A stretch of 64,000 nucleotides of DNA from Streptomyces caelestis (GCF_001279005.1 NZ_LGCN01000251.1:171166-235165); one strand, 5' to 3'; shown: positions 36,964 to 48,333, counted from the stretch's first letter. Numbers and translations: made by a program. The notes: generated from the letters alone by a model not told the origin.

Positions 36964-38067
36964 ATGACCGCTCGGCTCAGGTCACCCGCGGCACAGTGGA
37001 CGACCCTCGTGCCGGTGCTCGCCGTGGTTCTGCTGGCCCTGACCTGGGGACGGGAACTGCCCGGCTGGGTCGTCGTACTGGTGACCGCGATCCTCGCGGG
37101 GTCCGTGCTGGCGGCCGTGCACCACGCCGAGGTGGTCGCGCACCGGGTCGGTGAGCCCTTCGGCTCCCTGGTCCTCGCGGTCGCCGTCACCGTCATCGAG
37201 GTGGCACTGATCGTCACGCTGATGCTCGACGGCGGGGACAAGAGCGCGACGCTCGCCAGGGACACCGTGTTCGCGGCCGTGATGATCACCGTCAATGGAA
37301 TCCTCGGACTGAGTCTGCTGGTGGGCTCACTGCGCCACGGCACGGCGGTGTTCAATTCGGAAGGCACCGGCGCGGCCCTCGCCACGGTCGCGACGCTGGC
37401 GACCCTCAGCCTCGTGCTGCCGACGTTCACCACGAGCAAGCCCGGCCCGGAGTTCTCCACCGTGCAGCTCACGTTCGCGGCGGTCTCCTCGCTGATCCTC
37501 TACGCCTTGTTCGTGGCGACCCAGACCATCAGACATCGCGACTACTTCCTGCCGATAGTCAAGCAGAACGAGCCGGCCTCCCCCGAGCAGGAGCACGCCG
37601 AGGCCCCCTCCACGCGCACCGCCCTGATCAGTCTCGGGCTGCTGGGCCTGGCCCTGGTCGGAGTGGTCGGGCTGGCCAAAGGGGTCTCGCCCACGATCGA
37701 GTCCGGGGTGGACGCCGCCGGGCTGCCCCACTCCGTCGTCGGCGTGATCATCGCCCTGCTGGTCCTGCTCCCGGAGACCATCGCCGCGGTGCGGGCCTCG
37801 CGCCGCAACCAGGTGCAGACGAGCATGAACCTCGCGCTCGGCTCGGCGATGGCCAGTATCGGTCTGACCATCCCCGCCGTCGCGCTGGCCTCCCTGTGGC
37901 TCCCCGGTCCGCTCGTCCTCGGCCTCGGCAACACCCATATGGTGCTGCTCGCCCTGACCATGGTGGTGGGCGCGCTGACCGTGGTCCCCGGGCGGGCCAC
38001 ACCGCTCCAGGGAGGCGTGCACCTGGTGCTGCTCGCGGCCTATCTGGAGCTGGCGCTCAACCCCTAG
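36964..38067 (+). CDS. chaA: ChaA-type calcium/proton antiporter
   Basis: A 367-residue cation antiporter with eleven or so helices and the two acidic alpha-repeat motifs, VAVTVIEVALIVTLML (with HHAEVVAHRVGEPFGS before it) and LLVLLPETIAAVRASRRNQVQTSMNLALGSAMASIGL in outline. Such proteins expel Ca2+, Na+ or K+ in exchange for protons. Placement next to TerD (Ca2+-binding) and TerC (Mn2+) suggests a shared divalent-cation role. No Shine-Dalgarno is evident. Confidence 0.9.
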   Translation: MTARLRSPAAQWTTLVPVLAVVLLALTWGRELPGWVVVLVTAILAGSVLAAVHHAEVVAHRVGEPFGSLVLAVAVTVIEVALIVTLMLDGGDKSATLARDTVFAAVMITVNGILGLSLLVGSLRHGTAVFNSEGTGAALATVATLATLSLVLPTFTTSKPGPEFSTVQLTFAAVSSLILYALFVATQTIRHRDYFLPIVKQNEPASPEQEHAEAPSTRTALISLGLLGLALVGVVGLAKGVSPTIESGVDAAGLPHSVVGVIIALLVLLPETIAAVRASRRNQVQTSMNLALGSAMASIGLTIPAVALASLWLPGPLVLGLGNTHMVLLALTMVVGALTVVPGRATPLQGGVHLVLLAAYLELALNP

Positions 38068-38132
38068 CGGAAGGGCCGGCGGTACACGGCAGCACGCTGC
38101 GCGGCGGCGTGGGCCGCGACCCTCCCGTGGTT

Positions 38133-38172
38133 CGGGGGCCGCCCGAGGACCCAGCTCCTCGGGCGGCCCCCG
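38133..38172 (+). terminator. terminator after chaA
   Basis: Perfect 17-bp stem, CGGGGGCCGCCCGAGGA (38133-38149) and its complement (38156-38172), with 6-nt loop CCCAGC, 65 bp after the chaA stop. Confidence 0.85.
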
Positions 38173-38322
38173 AGCAGTGCCGGGCAGCGGCCGGATCACG
38201 GCCGCGCGGTTACCCGGCGCGGGCTCGGTCAGGACTCAACGGCCGTGCGCCGCACCGTGATAAACCGGGTCCGAGCAGCGGTTCCGGCGAGGACCGCCCC
38301 ACCCCGACGGACCGGAGGAACC

Positions 38323-38796
38323 GTGCCCCGCAACCTGGCCAACGCCCCCATCATGATCCTCAACGGCCCCAACCTGAACCTGCTGGGACAGCGCCAGCCT
38401 GAGATCTACGGCTCCGACACGCTCGCCGACGTGGAGGCGATGTGCGCCGAGGCGGCGGCGGCACGGGGCGGCACGGTGGATCTGCGCCAGTCCAACCACG
38501 AGGGCCGGCTGGTGGACTGGATCCACGAGGCGCGGCTGAACCACTGCGGGATCGTCATCAACCCCGGCGCCTACTCGCACACCTCCGTCGCCATCCTGGA
38601 CGCCCTCAACGCCTGCGACGGCCTGCCCGTGCTGGAGGTGCACATCTCCAACATCCACCGGCGCGAGTCCTTCCGCCACCACTCCTACGTCTCCCTGCGC
38701 GCCGACGGGGTCATCGCGGGATGCGGGGTGCAGGGGTACGTGTTCGCGGTGGAACGGATCGCGGCGCTGGCCGGCCCGGGAGCGGCCGAGGCGTGA
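38323..38796 (+). CDS. aroQ: type II 3-dehydroquinate dehydratase
   Basis: A 157-residue enzyme of the shikimate/quinate route, in the homododecameric type II family. Motifs include [20 protein letters not shown] with the catalytic Tyr, [17 protein letters not shown] with the active-site Arg, [19 protein letters not shown] and [21 protein letters not shown] 38323 has GGAGGA 7 bp upstream. The rest of the shikimate pathway is not in the window. Confidence 0.95.
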   Translation: MPRNLANAPIMILNGPNLNLLGQRQPEIYGSDTLADVEAMCAEAAAARGGTVDLRQSNHEGRLVDWIHEARLNHCGIVINPGAYSHTSVAILDALNACDGLPVLEVHISNIHRRESFRHHSYVSLRADGVIAGCGVQGYVFAVERIAALAGPGAAEA

Positions 38797-38836
38797 GCCC
38801 CGCTCGCCGGAACCCGGGCAGGGAGGGCGGGGCTCA
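38794..38836. terminator. bidirectional terminator between aroQ and an MBL-fold gene
   Basis: TGAGCCCCGC (38794-38803, including the aroQ stop) pairs with GCGGGGCTCA (38827-38836), 10 bp, with a 23-nt loop, between convergent genes. Confidence 0.55.
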
Positions 38837-38848
38837 CAGGGGCCGCGC

Positions 38849-39505
38849 TCACCAGCCCCGCGCGTGCCACTCCGGCAGATGCGGGCGTTCCGCGCCCAGG
38901 GTGGTGTCGTCGCCGTGGCCGGGGTAGACCCAGGTCTCGTCCGGGAGGACATCGAAGATCTTGGTCTCGACGTCGTGGATCAGACGGGCGAACGCCTTCG
39001 GGTCCTTGTGGGTGTTGCCCACACCGCCCGGAAACAGACAGTCCCCGGTGAACACATGCGGATGCCCGTGGGGGTCGTCGTAGACGAGGGCGATCGAGCC
39101 GGGCGTGTGCCCGACCAGATGGCGGGCGGTGAGCTCCACCCGGCCCACGCGGATGGTGTCGCCGTCGTCGACCGGCACGTCCGTCGGCACGGGGATGCCC
39201 TCGGCGTCCTCCCGGCCCGCGTGGGTGCGGGCGCCGGTGGCCGCGACGACCTCGGCCAGCGCCTGCCAGTGGTCGCCGTGCCGGTGGGTGGTGACGACGG
39301 ACGCGATGCCGTCGTCACCGATCGTCCCCAGCAGGGTCTTCGCGTCGTTGGCCGCGTCGATCAGCAACTGCTCGTCGGTGGCCCGGCAACGCAGCAGGTA
39401 GGCGTTGTTGTCCATGGGGCCGACCGCGACCTTGGTGATCATCAGGTCCTTGAGTTCGTGCACGTCGGCTGGGCCGCCGACCGTCACCCGACCGCTGTAC
39501 GTCAT
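38849..39505 (-). CDS. metallo-beta-lactamase-fold hydrolase (glyoxalase II-like)
   Basis: A 218-residue MBL-fold enzyme: metal motif TTHRHGDHWQAL (HxHxDH), second ligand region VGHTPGSIALVY, then FTGDCLFPGGVG and the late His in VYPGHGDDTT. Glyoxalase II-like thioester or lactone hydrolysis is plausible, perhaps with mycothiol, since the next gene upstream is a mycothiol-dependent family member. AGCCTA at 39513-39518 (minus-strand TAGGCT) ends 7 bp before the ATG, suggesting a leaderless message. Confidence 0.9.
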   Translation of the reverse strand: MTYSGRVTVGGPADVHELKDLMITKVAVGPMDNNAYLLRCRATDEQLLIDAANDAKTLLGTIGDDGIASVVTTHRHGDHWQALAEVVAATGARTHAGREDAEGIPVPTDVPVDDGDTIRVGRVELTARHLVGHTPGSIALVYDDPHGHPHVFTGDCLFPGGVGNTHKDPKAFARLIHDVETKIFDVLPDETWVYPGHGDDTTLGAERPHLPEWHARGW

Positions 39506-39544
39506 GACCGTCAGCCTATAGCGGGAACCCGTGCGGGACAGGCG

Positions 39545-40234
39545 CTACAGCGGGGGCAGCGACGGGAGGTCACCGCCCTTGACCGTCAGGGCGGCGCCGT
39601 CCCGGCGGCCGGCCAGCCAGCCGAGCAGGTCGGCGGCCGTCCCCTCGACCGCGACCGGGCCGCCGTCCGCCCCGCCGCCGGTCGTCCGGATCCCGCCGTC
39701 CACGGTGGCCAGGGCGGTCGACGGCACGTCCCGGTGACCGGCGAACCGCGCCGCGAGGAAGTCGATCTCCCGCTCCGTGAACTCCGCCGGCAGGTCCTCC
39801 AGCTCGTAACCGATCCCGAGGTCCACGTGGTGCAGCTCCACCTCGACCCACCGGCGGAACGGCAACCGCTCCGCCCGGTCCGTGACCCCGTTGCGCAGCT
39901 CCACCGTGCGCGACCAGTCCGCCGGTGCCGCGCCCGCCGCGCGGAAGCGCTCCGCGCTCTCGCGCACGTCGGTGAGGTGCGCGTCGAGGGGGCGCGGCGC
40001 GTCCCGCTCGATGTCGGCGTCCCGGGCCTCGCCGGACACGTACATGGGGCGGCCCTCGAGGACGTTCACCAGGGCGTCGGCGTTGCGGGCCAGATGGGCC
40101 AGGACGTGGCCGCGGGTCCAGCCGGGCAGCCGTGACGACTGGGTCACAGCCGCGTCGTCCAGCGCGGCGACCGCGGTGAGCAGCCGCTCGGTCGCCGCTT
40201 GTACAGACGCCAGGTCATCAGCGTGATCAATCAT
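39545..40234 (-). CDS. maleylpyruvate isomerase-family mycothiol-dependent enzyme
   Basis: A 229-residue DinB-like helical-bundle protein with the actinobacterial mycothiol-dependent signature: QSSRLPGWTRGHVLAHLARN with metal His, the ERLPFRRWVEVELHHVDLG segment with two more His, and a C-terminal small domain ending LLGWLAGRRDGAAL. Family members isomerise maleylpyruvate or conjugate mycothiol. The substrate is not predictable. TAGGGT (minus, 40242-40247) ends 7 bp before the ATG. Confidence 0.9.
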   Translation of the reverse strand: MIDHADDLASVQAATERLLTAVAALDDAAVTQSSRLPGWTRGHVLAHLARNADALVNVLEGRPMYVSGEARDADIERDAPRPLDAHLTDVRESAERFRAAGAAPADWSRTVELRNGVTDRAERLPFRRWVEVELHHVDLGIGYELEDLPAEFTEREIDFLAARFAGHRDVPSTALATVDGGIRTTGGGADGGPVAVEGTAADLLGWLAGRRDGAALTVKGGDLPSLPPL

Positions 40235-40379
40235 GGTGCTGACCCTAGTCCCGTCACACCATCGGGTGAAGGTGGCGAAGCCGCACCCTTAATCGAATGT
40301 ACGTGCTATATGGTCGTGTTCGGCGTCGGGCATGCTGGAGAGCCGGGGTTTGTTGACAACCCGTGAAACCGAACCGGCG

Positions 40380-40402
40380 TTGTCAGTGGCTCCCCCTAGT
40401 CT
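40380..40402 (+). promoter_or_regulatory. RecA-independent DNA-damage promoter of uvrA
   Basis: TTGTCAGTG (40380-40388), 8 bp (GCTCCCCC), TAGTCT (40397-40402), a full match to tTGTCRgtg-N8-TAnnnT. The transcript would begin near 40410 and carry a ~48-nt leader with a small GGGGC-TTC-GCCCC hairpin and the uvrA ribosome site. Confidence 0.85.
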
Positions 40403-40457
40403 GAGGAAGGCGGGGGCTTCGCCCCTGTCACTTCCCTCAAGAAAGGTGCGGACCGGC

Positions 40458-43472
<3,015 letters not shown>

Positions 43473-43487
43473 CCGGCCCGCACCGGC

Positions 43488-43528
43488 ACGCGCCGTGCCG
43501 CACGGAGACCCCGTGCGGCACGGCGCGT
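43488..43528. terminator. bidirectional terminator between uvrA and the sugar kinase gene
   Basis: Perfect 18-bp stem, ACGCGCCGTGCCGCACGG (43488-43505) and its complement (43511-43528), with a 5-nt loop, between two convergent stops. Confidence 0.88.
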
Positions 43529-43535
43529 ACGTGCG

Positions 43536-44453
43536 TCAGGCGGTCTCCGGCTCCAGTTCACGGGCGTACGGCGGCTCCGCGCCCGCGCGTGAGCAGGTGA
43601 TCGCCGCAGCCCGCGCCGCGAAGCCGAGCAGGTCCGTCCAGCCCTCACCGCCCAGCGCGGCCACGCCCGCGTCACTGAGCGCGTCCCGCACGGCGAGGCC
43701 GTGCAGCAGCGCCGCGTTCACCGTGTCACCGGCACCGATCGTGTCCACCACCTCGACCCGCTCACCCGGCACGGCGTACTCGCCGCCCTCGCGGGTGAAC
43801 ACGGTCAGTCCGTCGCCGCCCCGGGTGACCACGACCGCCGCCGGGCCGGCCGCCAGCCACTCCTTCGGGGACCCGCCGAGCCACTCGGCGTCCTCCGCGG
43901 ACAGCTTCAGCAGCGACACCGACGGCAGCCAGCTCCGGAACCGGGCCCGGTAGGCGTCCGGGTCGGGGATGAGACCCGGACGGATGTTGGGGTCCAGCGC
44001 GGTGAAGACGCCCCGTGCGGAGGCGGCGCGCATCAGCTCCTCGTACGCGCTCGCGCCCGGCTCCAGCACCAGCGAGCAGGTCCCGAAGGACACCGCGCGG
44101 GTCCCGGCCGGCAACGCGTCGGGGGCCGTGAACAGCCGGTCCGCGGTCCCCTCCACGTAGAAGGAGTACGCCGCCGAGCCGTCCGTGCCGACCGTGGCGA
44201 CGGCCAGCGTCGTCGGCTCGTCGCCGCGCTGCACCGACGACACGTCCACACCGGTCTCCCGCAGCCGGTCCAGCAGCGCCGCACCGAAGGCGTCCCGCGA
44301 CACCCGCGAGCAGAACGCGGCGGGGGAGCCGAGGCGGCCCAGCGCCACCGCCGTGTTGAACGGTCCGCCGCCGAGCGCCGGCGTCAGCGCCGCGAGCGCA
44401 CCCGCACCGCGCGGTACCAGGTCGATCAGTGCCTCACCGGCTACGACGATCAC
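43536..44453 (-). CDS. PfkB family carbohydrate kinase (fructokinase-like)
   Basis: A 305-residue ribokinase-fold sugar kinase: VIVVAGEALIDLVPRG, GGGPFNTAVALGRLG, the LDPNIRPGLIPDP and LLKLSAEDAEWL regions, and the catalytic signature DTIGAGDTVNAALLHGL. The substrate is probably a hexose such as fructose. GTG 44453 overlaps the stop of the lacI-type gene by 4 bp, so kinase and regulator are coupled. Confidence 0.9.
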   Translation of the reverse strand: MIVVAGEALIDLVPRGAGALAALTPALGGGPFNTAVALGRLGSPAAFCSRVSRDAFGAALLDRLRETGVDVSSVQRGDEPTTLAVATVGTDGSAAYSFYVEGTADRLFTAPDALPAGTRAVSFGTCSLVLEPGASAYEELMRAASARGVFTALDPNIRPGLIPDPDAYRARFRSWLPSVSLLKLSAEDAEWLGGSPKEWLAAGPAAVVVTRGGDGLTVFTREGGEYAVPGERVEVVDTIGAGDTVNAALLHGLAVRDALSDAGVAALGGEGWTDLLGFAARAAAITCSRAGAEPPYARELEPETA

Positions 44454-45529
44454 GAGGGGGTTCCTTCCGTCGGGAGATCGGGACTCTTGGGCTGTTCGGT
44501 CCGCTCCGGTCCGTCCGGGCAGCCGCAGGAGGCGCGGTGCACGAAGGCGCACGGGAGCCGTTCGGTCCGCGCGGGACGGTCCGGCTCGGCGAGGCGGTCC
44601 AGGAGGACGCGCACGGCCCGGGCGCCGAGGTCCCTGCTGGGCTGCGCGATCGCCGTGAGGCGGGGGGTGAACAGATCCGCCCACGCGAAGTCGTCGAAAC
44701 AGCACAGCGCGATGTCCCCGGGCACGGACAGGCCGTGCGCCCGCAGGGCACGCAGCGCCCCGATCGTCATGGCGTTGTTGGCGGTGACCAGCGCGGTGGG
44801 ACGCGAACCGAGGGACAGCAGAGCGGTGGTGGCCCGCTCCGCGCCCGCCGACTCCGAATGGCCGTGCACCAGCAGCCGTTCGTCGTACGGCAGTCCGGAG
44901 GCGGCGAGTCCGTGCCGGTACCCGGTGATCCGCTCGGCGGTCGTGCTGAGCCCCGGCCGCCCCGCGACCAGGGCGATGCGGCGGTGGCCCAGACCGGAGA
45001 GGTGCGTGACCAGCCGGGCCGTCGGTTCCGTGCTCTCGGCGCACACCTGGTCGAAGCGGGGCCCCGCGTCGTCCTCCGGCATGTCGACCAGCCGGTCCAG
45101 GAAGACGGCCGGCACCCGGTGACGCCCGAGATAGGCGAGCAACGCGCGCGGCTGCGCGGAGGGCGCGACGATCATGCCCTCCACACGGCGCTCGTGCAGC
45201 AGTTGGACGACCTTGCGCTCGTGCGCCGGGTCGTCGTGCGGATCGGCGATGAGGAGGCTGTAGCCGTGCTCCAGGGCGGCGGCCTCGACGCCCTGGAGGA
45301 TCTCCGTGAAGTACGGATTGCTGATCGCGGACACCGCCAGCCCGATCGAGCGGGTGCGGGACGTCACCAGGGAGCGGGCCAGGGTGTTGGGGGTGTAGCC
45401 GAGTTCCTCGACGGCGTCGAGGACGGCCCGGCGGGTGTGGGGGAGCACCGGGCGGGTGTCGTTCAGGACGTGGGAGACGGTCGCCACGGAGACGCCCGCG
45501 CTGCGTGCCACGTCCGCCATGGTCGCCAT
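44450..45529 (-). CDS. LacI family transcriptional regulator
   Basis: A 359-residue repressor. The N-terminal HTH is ATMADVARSAGVSVATVSHVLN with hinge TPNTLARSLVTSRT. The sugar-binding core follows (IGLAVSAISNPYFTEILQGV, RFDQVCAESTEPTARLVTHL, ALVTANNAMTIGALRALR, IALCCFDDFAWADLFTPRLT) and ends with a Cys/Pro-rich tail RASCGCPDG. GGAG lies 7 bp before the ATG at 45529. A 32-bp palindrome 73 bp upstream is its likely operator. It probably senses the sugar or sugar phosphate of the coupled kinase. Confidence 0.93.
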   Translation of the reverse strand: MATMADVARSAGVSVATVSHVLNDTRPVLPHTRRAVLDAVEELGYTPNTLARSLVTSRTRSIGLAVSAISNPYFTEILQGVEAAALEHGYSLLIADPHDDPAHERKVVQLLHERRVEGMIVAPSAQPRALLAYLGRHRVPAVFLDRLVDMPEDDAGPRFDQVCAESTEPTARLVTHLSGLGHRRIALVAGRPGLSTTAERITGYRHGLAASGLPYDERLLVHGHSESAGAERATTALLSLGSRPTALVTANNAMTIGALRALRAHGLSVPGDIALCCFDDFAWADLFTPRLTAIAQPSRDLGARAVRVLLDRLAEPDRPARTERLPCAFVHRASCGCPDGPERTEQPKSPDLPTEGTPS

Positions 45530-45601
45530 GGGGGGTCTCCTTCGACGCCGGTGCGCATCACGTACTGGGGTGGGACCGTATCCCATGCGGGGGGTGGGCG
45601 T

Positions 45602-45633
45602 AAACGCTTGCGCAATCGTTTGCGCAAGCGTTT
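45602..45633. promoter_or_regulatory. LacI-family operator palindrome
   Basis: Perfect 14-bp inverted repeat, AAACGCTTGCGCAA (45602-45615) and TTGCGCAAGCGTTT (45620-45633), around TCGT. The centre reads GCGCAATCGTTTGCGC, the usual LacI-type pattern, and each arm contains TTGCGCAA, itself a palindrome, so several repressor sites may overlap. It sits upstream of the lacI-pfkB operon. The remaining 389-bp gap is repeat copy 3. Confidence 0.8.
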
Positions 45634-45670
45634 GCGCCCGCGCGTCGGTGCGGGCCGGGGGAGGTCGCGC

Positions 45671-45812
45671 AGCCCGGCGCCGACGGGGTGCCGGCGCGCC
45701 CGCCCTCCCGACTTCGCTCGAGCGGTGGGACCCCCATGAGCGGGGACCCCCGTCGCCCCCGGGGGCACCTCCCGGACCCTCAGGGCGCTGGGGGAGGCAC
45801 GACCGCCCGCGG
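45671..45812 (+). repeat. dispersed intergenic repeat, copy 3 (shorter)
   Basis: The 34-bp core at 45712-45745 differs from copy 2 at one base (AGCGGTGGGA for AGCGGGGGGA). The right flank CGCTGGGGGAGGCACGACCG matches copy 1 and copy 2, and the left flank is shortened. Unlike the other copies it lies between divergent genes. Confidence 0.75.
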
Positions 45813-45918
45813 GGGCGGGGCGGCTGTGAGGTCACCACCCGCCCGCGATCGGGGTGGTCAGCCCCGGTATCGTCCCCGGTGTCCAGACCCGCACCGCCGT
45901 CCCACCCGTGGAGCCCGC

Positions 45919-46338
45919 ATGTCCGCCCGCCCCGCCGCGAGCCGCCGTACCGTCCTGCGGGGCGCGGCCCTCACCCCCGTCGCCGCACTGGGCCTCACCG
46001 CGTGCGGAAGGACCGAGGAGGGCCCCGCGCGGCTTACCGGCCCCACCGAGCTGGGCCCCGAGAGCGAGGTCGCCGAGAACGGCGCGAAGCTGTACCGGGA
46101 CCACAACGTCGTGGTCAGCCGGAGCGCGGACGGCACCCTCAAGGCGTACGACACCGTCTGCACCCACGCGGGATGCCCCGTCAACAAGCTCGAGGGCACC
46201 AGGCTGATCTGCCCCTGCCACGGCAGCGAGTTCGACGCCACCACCGGAAAGGTGCTGCGCGAGCCGGCGGTGGCCCCCCTGAAGGCGATGGCCGTCGAGG
46301 TGAGGAACGGCACGCTGGTCGCCAAGCCGCAGACCTGA
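45919..46338 (+). CDS. Rieske [2Fe-2S] lipoprotein
   Basis: A 139-residue secreted Rieske protein. The N-terminus has a twin-arginine-like SRRTVLRGAAL and a lipobox LGLTAC (Cys 29), suggesting Tat export and lipid anchoring. The cluster ligands are CTHAGC and CPCHGSEFD (CxH...CxxH). Stand-alone proteins like this occur outside the bc1 complex, and the electron partner is unknown. GTGGAG lies before the ATG. Confidence 0.92.
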   Translation: MSARPAASRRTVLRGAALTPVAALGLTACGRTEEGPARLTGPTELGPESEVAENGAKLYRDHNVVVSRSADGTLKAYDTVCTHAGCPVNKLEGTRLICPCHGSEFDATTGKVLREPAVAPLKAMAVEVRNGTLVAKPQT

Positions 46339-46343
46339 CCGGG

Positions 46344-46366
46344 CTGACCGGCCGGACCGCGGTCAG
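46344..46366. terminator. hairpin between convergent genes
   Basis: CTGACCG (46344-46350) pairs with CGGTCAG (46360-46366), with a 9-nt loop. It follows the Rieske gene and overlaps the end of the opposite gene. Confidence 0.45.
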
Positions 46367-47310
46367 TCCCAGTCCCAGGCGATCCCCACATGACCCGACC
46401 GCACGCGCGGTTCCACCAGGTGCACCGAGCGGTGCCGTTCGCTGAGCGCCAGCTCCTGGTGGCCGCCGCGCGGCGCCGCCGCCGAATGCTGGGTGAACCG
46501 GTGGCAGCGCACCGGGAGCACCCCGGAGTCGAAGCACACCTGGAGCGCGTACTGGCCGCCGGGGGACTCCGCCCCGCGCACGTACTCGCGCGAGACGCCC
46601 GCCGTGCCGTCCTCGACGGCGTAGCGGAAGAGGAAGGTGTCACCGGTCCGCAACCGGGTGTCGAAGAGCAGCTCGGCCGCGAGCACCCCGGTGTCGTGGT
46701 GCCAACGGACGCGTCCGGTACGGCAGTTCTCCAGGGCGTGCACGGTCATCCGTTCCGGCGTGGCCCCGGGGTCGCCGTGGTGGACGGCCACGTAGCGGTC
46801 GACGCCGTCCCGGTACGCGCGCACGATGTGGTGCGACTCGCGCTCCGCCAGTTCGCGGCCCGCCCCGATCCGTATCCGCTCGTGGTGCCCCAGGGTGCGC
46901 AGTCCGCCGTCGCGCGGGACGCCGAGTTGGGCCAGCAGCCGTTCCCGTACGCCCGAGGCCTCGACGAGGGAGCGGTGGGACCGCCCGGCGGAGTGCCGGG
47001 CCGGCGCGTGCTCGTCCGGCTCGGCGAGCAGTCGGATCAGCGACTCCTCCGGCAGTCGCAGGATCTCCTCCAGCGCCCGCACGGCGCGCAGCGACTCCGG
47101 ACGCTGCGGGCGGCGTGCCCCCTGCTGCCAGTAACTCAAACTGGTGACGCCGACCTTCACGCCGTGGCGCGACAGATGGTGCTGCACCCGCTGCAACGGC
47201 AGTCCCCGCGCGGCGATCGCCGCCCGCAGGGCGACGTGGAAGGGGCCGCCGCGCAGGACCGAGTCCAGTTCCGCGGTGACGAGGTCCGCGTGCGGTGTGG
47301 CGTGCGGCAT
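46363..47310 (-). CDS. XRE-type helix-turn-helix protein with uncharacterised C-terminal domain
   Basis: A 315-residue protein. The N-terminal HTH region is ALRAAIAARGLPLQRVQHHL, then VGVTSLSYWQQGARRPQRPE and a helix VRALEEILRLPEESLI. Residues ~115-315 form a beta-rich domain (GHHERIRIGAGRELAERESH, VHHGDPGATPERMTVHALEN, YALQVCFDSGVLPVRCHRFT) of unknown ligand. ATG 47310 is preceded by GAAAGG. On the minus strand upstream, TTGTCG...TCAAT (near 47450-47470) could be its promoter. Confidence 0.85.
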   Translation of the reverse strand: MPHATPHADLVTAELDSVLRGGPFHVALRAAIAARGLPLQRVQHHLSRHGVKVGVTSLSYWQQGARRPQRPESLRAVRALEEILRLPEESLIRLLAEPDEHAPARHSAGRSHRSLVEASGVRERLLAQLGVPRDGGLRTLGHHERIRIGAGRELAERESHHIVRAYRDGVDRYVAVHHGDPGATPERMTVHALENCRTGRVRWHHDTGVLAAELLFDTRLRTGDTFLFRYAVEDGTAGVSREYVRGAESPGGQYALQVCFDSGVLPVRCHRFTQHSAAAPRGGHQELALSERHRSVHLVEPRVRSGHVGIAWDWD

Positions 47311-47398
47311 GCAGGGGCCTTTCTGTGAAGTCCGCGACGGCTGGTCGGGCCGTCGCGCGGGCACCCCGGAGCCGCCCCCCGCCGGCGCGGCGGAGTCT

Positions 47399-47860
47399 TC
47401 ACATCCGTACGCCGTCGTCCAGGGCCCGGAGTTCCCCCGCATTGAAGCGTGTTGACCAAGTCCCGACAACACCTGACGCCCCACGGCGGGCCCCGCGGAA
47501 GCGGCCCGGGCCGCCGCTCGTGGTGAAGCCGCCCTGCCAGTGGCGTCGGACCTCCGCGGGGACGAGGTCCCGGGAAGCGCCCGCGATGTCTCCCGTGCGG
47601 AAGGACGGGGCCCGGGTCACCACGGCGTCGCCGGCGCGCCGCGCGCCCGGCTCGATCCCGAAGCCGTCGACGAACAGGTCGCCCCCCGGGCTGTACCGGA
47701 GTCCCGTGTCGTGCTCGACCGCGTACGCCTCCACCTCCCGGGCGAGCTCCGAGGGCACGCGGCCGGTCAGGCGGATTCCCCCAGGGGTGACCTGCGGCCC
47801 GAGCAGCCCGTCGACCAGCACGCAGGTCGGGCCGGCGCCTTCGGCGAAGGAGCGCTTCAC
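47399..47860 (-). CDS. unrecognised ORF, possibly a gene remnant
   Basis: An open frame of 153 codons from GTG 47860. For about 120 codons nearly all third positions are G or C (LVDGLLGPQVTPGGIRLTGR, VPSELAREVEAYAVEHDTGL, RYSPGGDLFVDGFGIEPG), which looks like true coding. The last 30 codons lose that bias. No family is recognised. There is no clear ribosome site, and the frame stays open but unconvincing upstream to 48199, so it may be a truncated gene. Confidence 0.35.
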   Translation of the reverse strand: MKRSFAEGAGPTCVLVDGLLGPQVTPGGIRLTGRVPSELAREVEAYAVEHDTGLRYSPGGDLFVDGFGIEPGARRAGDAVVTRAPSFRTGDIAGASRDLVPAEVRRHWQGGFTTSGGPGRFRGARRGASGVVGTWSTRFNAGELRALDDGVRM

Positions 47861-48165
47861 CGCCGGCCGGCTCCGCCGCGGGCCGGCCCGCGGAACGCGA
47901 CCCGCCACCGAGCGCGGCCGGTCGAGTGCCAAGCCCCCAGGGGGCGGTGCTCCGCGGTGAAGCCGTGTCCCGCCATGACGGTGACGGCCCGGCCCCGGCC
48001 CGTTCCGAAAGCCGGTGCTCCGACCGTCCGCCGGGGGCGCACCCCCACTGCTCCCGCTCGGAGTCCGCGGGCACCGTCCAGTGGTCCGTGCCCACGACCC
48101 GGTGACCGTCCGCACGGTCCGCCCGGCGCCGCCCGGCCGGGAGGGCCGAAAGAGGGGCGCCGGCC
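47861..48165. other. stretch without a supported gene
   Basis: About 305 bp with no frame that has both a start signal and a consistent codon pattern. One minus-strand frame (47857-48048) reads VTVMAGHGFTAEHRPLGAWH and might belong to the remnant downstream through a frameshift. I could not confirm this. Confidence 0.4.
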
Positions 48166-48333
48166 CTACGACGCGCCGCCCCCGTCCCGGCCCTCCCACC
48201 GCGACCGCAGGCGCTTCGCGCGCACGATGTCGGGATCGCGCGGGTCGAGGGAGCCGGCGGGACCGGACGTCTCGTCCGCGTACCGGCGGGTCCGGGCCGG
48301 CCGTCGTGGTTTCTCGATCCGCGTCTGTCGCAT
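48166..48333 (-). CDS. small basic hypothetical protein
   Basis: A 55-residue Arg-rich protein: MRQTRIEKPRRPARTRRYAD, then SLDPRDPDIVRAKRLRSRWE. It starts at an ATG with GGAGGG about 9 bp upstream. It is divergent from uvrC. It has no known domain, but the composition and ribosome site support a real gene. Confidence 0.5.
   Translation of the reverse strand: MRQTRIEKPRRPARTRRYADETSGPAGSLDPRDPDIVRAKRLRSRWEGRDGGGAS

Noticed and set aside
40290..40320. A possible LexA/SOS box upstream of uvrA (TCGAATGTACGTGCTA)
   Set aside because: Only the left half resembles the actinobacterial CGAAC-N4-GTTCG consensus and the right half does not match. The RecA-independent motif at 40380 is a far better explanation.
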